A DNA stretch of 6,949 bases from NCBI GenBank assembly GCA_030018635.1, contig JASEHU010000113.1:1-6949 (forward strand). Direction: 5' to 3'. This DNA comes from a bacterium (GTDB lineage Bacteria; UBA9089; CG2-30-40-21; SBAY01). This document shows, in pieces, positions 1-6,862 of this stretch. The notes under the pieces are model-generated. The model was not told where the DNA came from, did no database searches, and saw nothing but the letters and a program-made list of their open reading frames with translations. Positions within the stretch are counted from its first letter, which is position 1, and every line of letters starts with the position of its first letter. The position numbers and the translations under genes are program-made.

Positions 1-130
1 TGACTCCTGGATTCTATCATAGATACCCCCAATATTAAATGGAATGACCCACTATTGGATTAGGGGTGTGTTTATTCCCAACCGATAACTGAGGAATTGC
101 CTATAATCCTTCCTATCAATCACTGCCCAA

Positions 131-2614
131 TTACCCTCTCTCTTTAAATTTATTAATCTTTTCTACATATTCGTAAGCTAATTCTTCTGCCTTTTCTTTT
201 GAGCCTGCCTCAGCATAGATATGTAATAATGCCTCATCCGGGTCAGGTAGTAGCAGGACCCAATCTTTCCGGTGAAAGACCTTGATGCCCTCAATCAATT
301 CTACCTTTTGAGCCCTTGTTTCTTCTATTAGCCAACGCATTAAGGCGCCTTTTAATTCCCAGGCACAGGAAATTCTTTCGTGATGGACATAGAAGTCCGG
401 GATAGAATCCACTACCTCACCCAGTTTAATCCCTTTAGCCGATAAAAACTCAAGTAGTTTTAGACTGGAAAACATCCCATCAAAAAAAGAGGCGTGAAAT
501 TGAGGGAAAATGAATCCTCCATAGCCATTGCCGGCCATAACAAATCCTTTATCTAAAATTCTTTGTTTATGATTAATCTTGAGATATTTAACCCGGTCCT
601 TATTCATTTGAGCAATAATGCGACTTGATATAACCGGGATACCAATATAGCCTTCTTCAATTGTTTCACAAGCCAATTTTACCATTATGGCCAGATATAA
701 ATCATCAGGGATAATTCTTCCCCTCTCATCGACGGCAAAGATTCGTTCTGCCTCCTGATCGAATAAAAAGCCGACATTTGCCTCCAGGGTAAGAACAATA
801 TTTGATAATTGTCTTAATGACTGGGATATACCGGCCGGGGTGTTAACCGCCTTTTCTGCATCAGGACAGGCATTTAAGGCGACCATCTCACAACCTAATC
901 CCTCCAGCACCGTGGGGAATACGGTTGAGATACTACCAAAGGCATAATCGATGATTATCTTGAATTTAGATTGGGCAATCAATTTAGGATTGATGGCACT
1001 TAATAATCCCTCTCGATAGCACTCGATGACTCGATATGGGAATGATATATTTCCTGTCTCCTCTATCTTTACCCTTCTAAAATCCTCGCGGTAGAAGAGT
1101 TGTTCTATTGCCCGTTCTTTAGCTGGAGAGAGGTCTAATCCAGAAGATTCGAAGAATCGAATTTCGAGCAATTTGGGGTCGTAAGATGCCCGGGCAATAT
1201 GTAATCCGCCATGGGCATTTAAGACATTACCCTGGAATCGTGCTACCGGCACAGGAACTACACCCATATCCCAGACATTTACCCCTACAGATAGAATTCC
1301 ACTCATTATTGCCCGGTTAATCATTCGTGAGGCTTTATGTGAGTCACGACTGACAATCACATCTGCACCTTTAGGGAAAGAGGCGCCATAAGCCGCCCCA
1401 AGACGAGAGGCAAATTCAGGTGTAATCTCCATATTGGCTAACCCTACTACCCCACGACTACCAAATAAACTCCGGGACCATTTCTCACCCCAGACAAGAC
1501 TGGCCGATAATGTTGCCCCGTCTTCAATGATTTTATAAGGCCACATCTTGACATTCGTTCTTAAAATACAATCACTACCTATAACACAGCCATCTCCAAC
1601 TACGGTCTCTTCCTTTAAGGATGAGCCTTTTTTAATATGAGTTCCCTTGCCGATTACACTCTCTTGTAATTCACAGGCAATCCCTGTATGAACACCATCC
1701 CAGAGGATAGAATTGATAATCTTCGAATTTTCTTCTATGATACAATTATTCCCAATACAGGAATTGATAATTTTTACCCCTTCCCCTATGCTGCAATTTT
1801 TACCAATGATAACTCCTTCTTCCAGATTTACTTCTTCACCAAGCATTGTTGTGCTATCTATCCAGATCCCATCCTTTCTATCGCCGGAAATCATAAGTTT
1901 TACCTGTTGGTTTAAAACATCATAATGGGCTAAACGATACTCGGTCAAATTACCAATATCCCTCCAGTATCCTCTGGCAATATATCCATAAAGAGGGCTG
2001 TCGGCGACAAGTAATTTTGGAAATAAATCCTTACTGAAATCATACATCTCTTCAACCGGAATATGTTCAAGGACTTCAGGTTCAAGGAGATATATCCCGG
2101 TATTAACCGTATCTGAAAAGACCTCTCCCCAGGATGGTTTTTCAAGAAAACGGTTTATCCGTCCTGTTTTTGAATCAATAATGATTATCCCATATTGTAG
2201 AGGGTTGGCAACCACAGTGGTAGTAATCGTAACTTGTGCCTTTTTTTCTTTATGGAATTTAATGATGTCGCTTAAATCAAAATCGGTCAAAACATCACCA
2301 CTGATAATTAAAAATGGCTCGTTGGTCAAGTGTTTAGTGGCATTCTTCACACTTCCAGCCGTTCCAAAGTCCTGCGTGGCCGTAACATAGGTAATATTTA
2401 CCCCAAATTTCTCTCCATCCCCAAAATAATCCATAATTACTTCCGGCTGATAATAAAGAATAACAATTAATTCCTTTATCTCATGCCTTTTCAAAAGGGT
2501 AACGATATGTTCCATAATAGGCTTATTAGCTAATGGAACCATTGGTTTGGGGATGTTGCAGGTCAGGGGGCGTAATCGCGTCCCAAACCCACCAGCCATA
2601 ATCACTCCCTTCAT
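131..2614 (-). CDS. NDP-sugar pyrophosphorylase (mannose-1-phosphate guanylyltransferase-like) fused to a phosphomannomutase-like domain
   Basis: This 827-residue cytoplasmic protein has three parts. Residues 1-235 are a nucleotidyltransferase: GGFGTRLRPLT at 8-18, PKP at 22-24, GTAG at 84-87, SGD at 105-107 with D107 a likely metal ligand, EKP at 158-160 and NTG at 171-173. Such domains make an NDP-sugar from NTP and sugar-1-phosphate. Residues about 255-355 are a left-handed beta-helix of hexapeptide repeats. Residues about 382-820 have the phosphomannomutase/phosphoglucomutase fold, beginning LFGSRG. The mutase signatures are eroded: TASHNP reads RASYDP (S477 kept), DGDGDR reads DQEAER (619-624), the GExSG sugar loop reads GNGYGG (695-700), and the RPSGTEP phosphate loop is replaced by LPDPDE (789-794). 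The start is well supported by AAGGAGG eight bases upstream. A product for surface glycans is likely, but GDP-mannose versus another NDP-sugar cannot be decided. It is the last gene of the apparent operon, 28 bases after the endonuclease gene. Confidence 0.9.
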   Translation of the reverse strand: MKGVIMAGGFGTRLRPLTCNIPKPMVPLANKPIMEHIVTLLKRHEIKELIVILYYQPEVIMDYFGDGEKFGVNITYVTATQDFGTAGSVKNATKHLTNEPFLIISGDVLTDFDLSDIIKFHKEKKAQVTITTTVVANPLQYGIIIIDSKTGRINRFLEKPSWGEVFSDTVNTGIYLLEPEVLEHIPVEEMYDFSKDLFPKLLVADSPLYGYIARGYWRDIGNLTEYRLAHYDVLNQQVKLMISGDRKDGIWIDSTTMLGEEVNLEEGVIIGKNCSIGEGVKIINSCIGNNCIIEENSKIINSILWDGVHTGIACELQESVIGKGTHIKKGSSLKEETVVGDGCVIGSDCILRTNVKMWPYKIIEDGATLSASLVWGEKWSRSLFGSRGVVGLANMEITPEFASRLGAAYGASFPKGADVIVSRDSHKASRMINRAIMSGILSVGVNVWDMGVVPVPVARFQGNVLNAHGGLHIARASYDPKLLEIRFFESSGLDLSPAKERAIEQLFYREDFRRVKIEETGNISFPYRVIECYREGLLSAINPKLIAQSKFKIIIDYAFGSISTVFPTVLEGLGCEMVALNACPDAEKAVNTPAGISQSLRQLSNIVLTLEANVGFLFDQEAERIFAVDERGRIIPDDLYLAIMVKLACETIEEGYIGIPVISSRIIAQMNKDRVKYLKINHKQRILDKGFVMAGNGYGGFIFPQFHASFFDGMFSSLKLLEFLSAKGIKLGEVVDSIPDFYVHHERISCAWELKGALMRWLIEETRAQKVELIEGIKVFHRKDWVLLLPDPDEALLHIYAEAGSKEKAEELAYEYVEKINKFKERG

Positions 2615-2622
2615 TGTGTTAT

Positions 2623-2629
2623 CCTCCTT
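2623..2629 (-). promoter_or_regulatory. Strong Shine-Dalgarno for the pyrophosphorylase-fusion gene
   Basis: The minus strand reads AAGGAGG, eight bases before the ATG at 2614. This full-length match is the best ribosome-binding site in the window. It lies entirely in the 28-base gap after the endonuclease stop, so this gene can initiate independently of translation of the R-M cargo. Confidence 0.85.
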
Positions 2630-2642
2630 GATTTTATCTATT

Positions 2643-3767
2643 TTAACTATCTTCTTTAATTAATTCGTATGTTTTCTCAATATGCCTCACATTTTCATAT
2701 ATCTTCTTTATAGGCTTTAATTCTTTAACCGAATAGTAATAAATCATATCTTGTGTCAGGTCTTCTAATGTATTTATTGAAAACAACGCGTATCTTATCT
2801 CATCCAATGGAGATAATTTTAATGAAGACTTGAATGACCCATCTTCTTGTTCATACCTTTTAATTATTTCCATTAGTCCTTTAACATTGACAACAAGTTG
2901 ACTCAATTCATTTTCCTGTAACTCAATCTTTGAATATAGGAAATCAATGCAGTAAATAACCTTAGATAGTTCCTCTAATGTAGAGTCTTCACTGATGTAA
3001 CTCAACAGATATATTAACCATAAATTGGCATTTTGTGGAGACTTGTTTATATTATCTAAGATAAAACACACTTTGAAGAAACTATCTAAATCTTTGGGGA
3101 TAATATTAACAATTCTGTTTTCATCTATGACTCCTTGTAAGAGATGTGATAATTTTTCTTTATTCATATCAATCAACTGATGTTGAAAGTTAAGGACGAA
3201 ATTTTTGATCTTTATCCTCTCACAAATCTTCTTCAGCGTAGAATCATCTTTGAGAATCTTTTCAAATTTCTCTTTAGGAACTCTAAAAGCATAACTTCGC
3301 CAAGCGGGAACCATTCCATATTCTCCATTCTCAAAGACCCACTCTGGAGAGAAAATAGCATATTTTAATAAGGGCTTGGAGATGTATACAAATTGTTTAT
3401 CTTCAATTGGTATTCGCTTACCACCTTTCTTTAAGGCAACCTTTGATACCTTAAAGTCATAAAAGGGCAAATTAGTCTTCTCGGCATATTGGAATTCAAA
3501 ATGAATATCCTTTTCCCCAATTTTAGCAATAAAATCCGATTCTCTTGTAACTCCACCTTTTCTTAGAAACCACAAAAATGCATCGCCACCAGATTTATAA
3601 ATCTTAATAGGGGTATTAGGATATATTTCTTTGACTTTATTGTTCAACCACTCTATCACATCAAACTCAGCAATAGCTTTTCTTTTCATATCTCTACGGT
3701 ATTCTAAATATGTCCTTGATTTTATATCGCTCGATTGAGCATATATGGTTTTGGCATCTAATTTCAT
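2643..3767 (-). CDS. Putative Type II-like restriction endonuclease partnered with the adjacent methyltransferase
   Basis: This is a 374-residue protein of no family I can name. Two things support a restriction endonuclease: it directly follows a DNA methyltransferase gene, and residues 76-93 resemble a PD-(D/E)xK-type nuclease core. There an ESD (D78) precedes a beta-strand ending in FEFQ (E91, Q93), giving D-x12-E-x-Q. An ExQ in place of ExK is known in BglII-like enzymes. Residues 1-60 are basic and probably helical. Residues 100-170 are rich in lysine and aromatic residues and could contact DNA. Residues 180-374 look largely helical with no motif I recognise. The start is 10 bases after the methyltransferase stop, with AAGGA seven bases upstream overlapping that stop, so translational coupling is likely. 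Hand-counted rows are very AT-rich (25% G+C at 3061-3120; 28% at 2701-2760), which suggests horizontal acquisition. The target site is unknown. Confidence 0.65.
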   Translation of the reverse strand: MKLDAKTIYAQSSDIKSRTYLEYRRDMKRKAIAEFDVIEWLNNKVKEIYPNTPIKIYKSGGDAFLWFLRKGGVTRESDFIAKIGEKDIHFEFQYAEKTNLPFYDFKVSKVALKKGGKRIPIEDKQFVYISKPLLKYAIFSPEWVFENGEYGMVPAWRSYAFRVPKEKFEKILKDDSTLKKICERIKIKNFVLNFQHQLIDMNKEKLSHLLQGVIDENRIVNIIPKDLDSFFKVCFILDNINKSPQNANLWLIYLLSYISEDSTLEELSKVIYCIDFLYSKIELQENELSQLVVNVKGLMEIIKRYEQEDGSFKSSLKLSPLDEIRYALFSINTLEDLTQDMIYYYSVKELKPIKKIYENVRHIEKTYELIKEDS

Positions 3768-3774
3768 CTAATAT

Positions 3775-3780
3775 TCCTTA
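3775..3780 (-). promoter_or_regulatory. Endonuclease ribosome-binding site overlapping the methyltransferase stop codon
   Basis: The minus strand reads TAAGGA, in which TAA ends the methyltransferase and AAGGA is the Shine-Dalgarno for the endonuclease ATG seven bases on. The overlap implies that methyltransferase translation reaches the endonuclease initiation site, a simple way to keep endonuclease output tied to methyltransferase output. Confidence 0.75.
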
Positions 3781-4830
3781 AAACAATCCTTGTTGGTAAT
3801 TATTTAAGTTTTTTACTGCATCAAGTGCAATCTCATGATTGATTTCATAACCTATACCATTTCTTTTTAGATCGGCAGCAGCTTTTAGAGCAATGCCTGA
3901 GCCTAAAAATGGATCAAGTACAGTTTCCCCTACAAAACTAAATGCCTTAATCAATCTATAAGGTAGCTCGTAAGGGAAAGGTGCAATATGGGTTCGCTTG
4001 TCTCCACTTAATTGTGGCTTCATAACCCATACATCACTCTTTTTTATTGACACCCAAAATTCCTTATCCAATTTTGACTCTTCCTTTTGCTCCTTTGTTA
4101 AATGTCTATACTTACTGACTCCTTTTTTAGATGGTTTATCAAATTCTAAGATAAATTCATGCATATTATTTATCAGGATTCCACCAGGATAGGGATAAGT
4201 TCCAAAATGTGCTCTTACTGAATTTGTCTTATGCCAGACAATATCTCTTTTAAAGATAAAACCTATCTTTTCACATACATCAATAGTTCTTCCCACCAGG
4301 TTTAATGTCCTAAAACTTCCATTTTCCCTTACAGGTAGATTCATTATATTTATAAAAACCTTTCTCCCCGGCTGTAAAACTCTATATACCTCCTTCCATA
4401 CTTCACTAATCTTATCAAACCATTCATCTACATCAGAGATATTCCCTACATCATTCTCTATTGGTTTCTTAGAATACATCTTAGTATTAAAATAAGGTGG
4501 AGAGGTTACCATTAAATGAATAGAATTATCGGGTGTATCCTCCATTCTTGCAGAGTTTTTAACAAATATCTTCTGAATTGTTTTATTTATCTCAATTATA
4601 TTTATCTCTTCAACATCTTGTTGGGCTACACTTTGATTCTTAACCAGAGGATTTTCTTCATATTTTTTTAGTTCTTTTAGATCGAAACGCATCTGTCCAC
4701 TGGTAGCAATTTGAGCTTTAATAACTCCCATCTTTGTTAGATTATGAAGTATCTTTACAGAGAGATTTAAGTATTTAGCTGATTCAATAGCTGATAAATA
4801 ACTCCTATTTTTATAATCATCCACTTGCAT
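3778..4830 (-). CDS. Beta-class site-specific DNA methyltransferase with N-terminal helix-turn-helix
   Basis: The protein should transfer a methyl group from S-adenosylmethionine to an exocyclic amino group (N4-cytosine or N6-adenine) in a specific DNA site. Numbering here is from the upstream ATG at 4839. The catalytic motif TSPPY (112-116) precedes the cofactor motif DPFLGSG (309-315), the beta-class order, followed by GYE (330-332). The conserved segment HIAPFPYELP (284-293) lies just before the cofactor motif. SPPY is more typical of N4-cytosine enzymes but does not exclude N6-adenine. Residues about 12-62 resemble a MerR/excisionase-type winged helix-turn-helix, followed by a linker at 63-85. 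I chose the ATG at 4830 because AGGAG abuts the ATG at 4839 with no spacer but lies nine bases before 4830, giving 350 residues. It starts 22 bases after the rsmA stop. With the following gene it forms a probable R-M pair. Confidence 0.88.
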   Translation of the reverse strand: MQVDDYKNRSYLSAIESAKYLNLSVKILHNLTKMGVIKAQIATSGQMRFDLKELKKYEENPLVKNQSVAQQDVEEINIIEINKTIQKIFVKNSARMEDTPDNSIHLMVTSPPYFNTKMYSKKPIENDVGNISDVDEWFDKISEVWKEVYRVLQPGRKVFINIMNLPVRENGSFRTLNLVGRTIDVCEKIGFIFKRDIVWHKTNSVRAHFGTYPYPGGILINNMHEFILEFDKPSKKGVSKYRHLTKEQKEESKLDKEFWVSIKKSDVWVMKPQLSGDKRTHIAPFPYELPYRLIKAFSFVGETVLDPFLGSGIALKAAADLKRNGIGYEINHEIALDAVKNLNNYQQGLF

Positions 4831-4839
4831 CTTTTTCAT

Positions 4840-4844
4840 CTCCT
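4840..4844 (-). promoter_or_regulatory. Shine-Dalgarno that decides the methyltransferase start
   Basis: AGGAG on the minus strand lies directly against the ATG at 4839, leaving no spacer, but nine bases before the in-frame ATG at 4830. The second ATG is therefore the more likely start; the two choices differ by three residues (MKK). Confidence 0.7.
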
Positions 4845-4852
4845 GTCGCTTT

Positions 4853-5698
4853 TTAGTAACCTGTCATTTCTCTTAACAAATCACTCACCCTCCCAAATTC
4901 TTCTAATGACAATGTTTCCCCTCTCCTTTTCAAATCAATCCTGGCTTCAACAAGAACTTCGGCTAATCTATCCTTGCTAATACCAATATCTGAAATGGCA
5001 TTGATTAACATCTTCCTCCGTTTTGAAAATGCCCCTTTAACTACTTTAAAGAAAAATTGTTCATTATTGACTGATATGGCCGGGGTATCCAGAATATCCA
5101 ACCTTAAAACCACTGAATCTACTTTTGGCTGTGGGGAAAAACATTCCCGACTTACCTGACAAATTAGTTCTATCCGACTATGGTATTGGGCAAAAACCGA
5201 TAATGCCCCATATTCCTTTGTCCCAGGTGGAGCACAAATCCTCTCCCCAACCTCCTTCTGGACCATTAAAATTAATGTCGAGAAGTTCTCCTTTGCCTGC
5301 AGGAGATGGGTAATCACGGGTGTAACAATGTAATAAGGTAGATTGGCAATTACCTTTACCTTGCCCTCTCCTTTAAATAACTCGGCTAATTTTACCTTTA
5401 AAATATCATCTTTTATGACCAGAACATTATTATACCCGGCTAATTCCTGATGAAGGATATTTATTAAATTCGGGTCAATCTCGATAGCCATAACCTTTGC
5501 GACCAAAGGGACTAATTGGGTAGTTAAAATACCAATCCCGGCACCAATCTCCAGGACGACATCATCTCTGGATAACTCTGCCGCAGATATTATTTGCTTA
5601 ACGACCTGTTCATCTATCAGGAAATGTTGCCCTAATCCCTTCTTTGGTCTGATATTATTTTGCCTAAGAATTCTTTTTGTCTCTGTAAGTAAAGTCAT
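4853..5698 (-). CDS. rsmA: 16S rRNA dimethyladenosine transferase RsmA (KsgA)
   Basis: RsmA dimethylates two adjacent adenines in the 3'-terminal helix 45 loop of 16S rRNA (A1518 and A1519 in E. coli numbering), a late check in 30S subunit assembly. The 281-residue length is normal. The family's N-terminal signature GLGQHFLID is at 21-29, the SAM-binding motif ExGxGxG at 50-56, the acidic cofactor residue in EIDP at 73-76, DD at 97-98, and the catalytic NLPYY at 119-123. The RNA-binding C-terminal part has FSPQPKVDS at 187-195, FSKRRKML at 224-231 and RRGETLSLEEF at 258-268. Every expected motif is intact, so the enzyme should be active. Initiation is from ATG with GAGGG three bases upstream, itself only three bases from the end of an AT-rich inverted repeat. 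The pdxA-rsmA order matches the linkage seen in E. coli and many other bacteria. Confidence 0.96.
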   Translation of the reverse strand: MTLLTETKRILRQNNIRPKKGLGQHFLIDEQVVKQIISAAELSRDDVVLEIGAGIGILTTQLVPLVAKVMAIEIDPNLINILHQELAGYNNVLVIKDDILKVKLAELFKGEGKVKVIANLPYYIVTPVITHLLQAKENFSTLILMVQKEVGERICAPPGTKEYGALSVFAQYHSRIELICQVSRECFSPQPKVDSVVLRLDILDTPAISVNNEQFFFKVVKGAFSKRRKMLINAISDIGISKDRLAEVLVEARIDLKRRGETLSLEEFGRVSDLLREMTGY

Positions 5699-5709
5699 TA
5701 ACCCTCGTA

Positions 5710-5802
5710 TAATTATAAATTATGAATTATGAATGAAGGAAAAAGAAGACAATAAATTCTTAATCTTATAATTCATAATTTATAATTCATAATTTATAAT
5801 TA
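5710..5802. repeat. Inverted pair of AT-rich heptad arrays filling the pdxA-rsmA gap
   Basis: The left arm (5710-5734) and right arm (5778-5802) are reverse complements over 25 bases with one mismatch, separated by 43 bases. Each arm is an array with an AATT core every seven bases. On the plus strand the left tract reads AATTATA then AATTATG twice from 5711. The right tract (5768-5802) is a 14-base unit, ATAATTCATAATTT, present 2.5 times. The right arm ends one base from the pdxA stop codon, and the left arm ends three bases before the rsmA Shine-Dalgarno. In the transcript the arms could pair into a weak, nearly all A-U stem just upstream of rsmA. There is no GC-rich stem followed by a U tract, so it is not a typical intrinsic terminator. 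Confidence 0.85.
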
Positions 5803-5803
5803 C

Positions 5804-6805
5804 TCAACCTTTTCCTTTTGCCATCTTAGCCGCTAATTTAATCGCCTCTAACATACTTTGAGGATTTGCCTGATTCTTGCCTGCAATATCAAAAGCCGTG
5901 CCATGGTCAGGCGAGGTACGGATTATTGGTAATCCAATGGTTACATTTACCGCCTCATCAAATGCCAATAACTTTAATGGAATAAGTCCCTGGTCATGAT
6001 ACATCGCCACCACGACATCAAATTCACCTTTAACGCCACGGCAAAAGATAGTATCCGGCGGATAAGGGCCTACGGCGTCAATCCCTTTGCGTTGGGCTAC
6101 TTTAATTGCCGGGGTAATTTCTTTTTCTTCCTCTCTGCCAAACAGTCCTGCCTCGCCGGCATGAGGATTTAATCCTGCTACACCAATCTTTGGTTTTTTA
6201 AACCCAAAATAATCCTTTAATGCCTGATTGGTTAATTTAATCGTGGTAAAAACCTTTTTTTTAGAAAGCCCTCGCACTGCCTTGTATAAAGGAATATGAA
6301 TACTTACCAGGACGACTTTTAAGGGATGACTGACAAACATCATGGCATATTGACGCCTATGGGTTAAATAAGCCAAAAAGTCTGTATGACCGGCAAAATG
6401 AAATCCGGCTTTATTAATTGCTTCCTTATTTATCGGGGCAGTAGCAATTGCCTGAATTTTATTATTTTTAGCTAAATCAACCGCCTTTTTTATATATTCG
6501 ATAGCCGCCTTACCGCTAATCTCCTGCACCTGTCCAATCTTTAATTGAGCTAAATCAATATTGGCCAAGTCCATGCAGTCAATCGTGCCAAATTCACCTT
6601 TCGCCTCATCTACCTCTTTAATGACATTAATTCTGAATTCTGAATTCTGAATTCTGAATTCTGAATTTTCTAATATCTTCGCATCACCAATTACCACCGG
6701 CAAGCAATCCTCATAGATAGAAGGAGTAGCCAATGCCTTAATGATTACCTCTGGTCCAATCCCTGCGGCATCACCCATAGTAATGCCAACAATAGTTTTT
6801 TTCAT
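5804..6805 (-). CDS. pdxA: 4-hydroxythreonine-4-phosphate dehydrogenase PdxA
   Basis: PdxA is a cytoplasmic, metal- and NAD-dependent enzyme of the deoxyxylulose-phosphate-dependent pyridoxal phosphate route. It oxidises 4-phosphohydroxy-L-threonine to a product that decarboxylates to 3-amino-2-oxopropyl phosphate, the PdxJ substrate. The 333-residue length is normal. Seen here: GITMGDAAGIGPE near the N terminus (7-19), GHTDF (139-143), and likely metal-binding histidines H170 (HIPL), H215 (NPHAGE) and H270 (YHDQG). These are each four residues on from the E. coli ligands as I recall them. IRTSPDHGTAFDIAG (295-309) is also typical. The oddity is residues 47-60, NSEFRIQ twice with a final Q-to-N change, encoded by a pure heptanucleotide repeat in a variable surface segment after the first beta-strand. 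AGGA lies four bases before the ATG. A paralogous 4-phospho-D-threonate dehydrogenase is possible, but the rsmA neighbour favours PdxA. Confidence 0.94.
   Translation of the reverse strand: MKKTIVGITMGDAAGIGPEVIIKALATPSIYEDCLPVVIGDAKILENSEFRIQNSEFRINVIKEVDEAKGEFGTIDCMDLANIDLAQLKIGQVQEISGKAAIEYIKKAVDLAKNNKIQAIATAPINKEAINKAGFHFAGHTDFLAYLTHRRQYAMMFVSHPLKVVLVSIHIPLYKAVRGLSKKKVFTTIKLTNQALKDYFGFKKPKIGVAGLNPHAGEAGLFGREEEKEITPAIKVAQRKGIDAVGPYPPDTIFCRGVKGEFDVVVAMYHDQGLIPLKLLAFDEAVNVTIGLPIIRTSPDHGTAFDIAGKNQANPQSMLEAIKLAAKMAKGKG
6626..6667 (-). repeat. Heptanucleotide tandem repeat translated inside pdxA
   Basis: On the plus strand the 7-base unit AATTCTG runs for about 5.6 perfect copies (6629-6667), creating four EcoRI-type GAATTC words spaced seven bases apart. 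On the coding strand the unit is AATTCAG and encodes residues 47-60 as NSEFRIQ-NSEFRIN. Because 7 and 3 share no factor, three DNA units make one 7-residue peptide period. The sense orientation has no stop codon in any frame, whereas the opposite orientation would contain TGA. Confidence 0.95.
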
Positions 6806-6833
6806 GGTTTCCTACCATTATCCTTATTTTTAT

Positions 6834-6862
6834 ATAATACACCAGAATCTTTATAATGTCAA
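6834..6862 (-). promoter_or_regulatory. Sigma-70-type promoter for pdxA and the downstream operon
   Basis: On the minus strand, a perfect -35 TTGACA (6857-6862) and a -10 TATTAT (6834-6839) are separated by exactly 17 bases. Transcription should begin near 6827, giving a leader of roughly 20 bases before the pdxA ATG, too short for a riboswitch or attenuator. No comparably good promoter was noticed in the other gene gaps, so this may drive all five genes. Confidence 0.8.

Noticed and set aside
1..130. Possible terminator after the last gene, including a CCAATA/TATTGG pairing
   Set aside because: The stem is only about six pairs with an 18-base loop and no U tract follows on the minus strand; no other convincing hairpin is present.
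1688..2390. Plus-strand and alternate-frame open reading frames of 60-75 codons opposite the pyrophosphorylase gene (and similar ones elsewhere)
   Set aside because: They lie wholly within strongly supported genes, have no recognisable motifs, and look like shadow frames.
5712..5740. Internal promoter for rsmA: TATAAT at 5712-5717 on the minus strand
   Set aside because: The word arises from the AT-rich repeat, and the sequence 17 bases upstream (TCCTTC) is a poor -35 element.
5710..5802. CRISPR array or classical insertion sequence in the pdxA-rsmA gap
   Set aside because: The repeats are 7-14 bases, tandem without spacers, and there is no transposase gene or room for one.
6629..6667. Clustered GAATTC words in the pdxA repeat as targets of the neighbouring R-M system
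   Set aside because: They follow automatically from the heptad unit, and nothing in the methyltransferase or endonuclease sequence shows which site they recognise.
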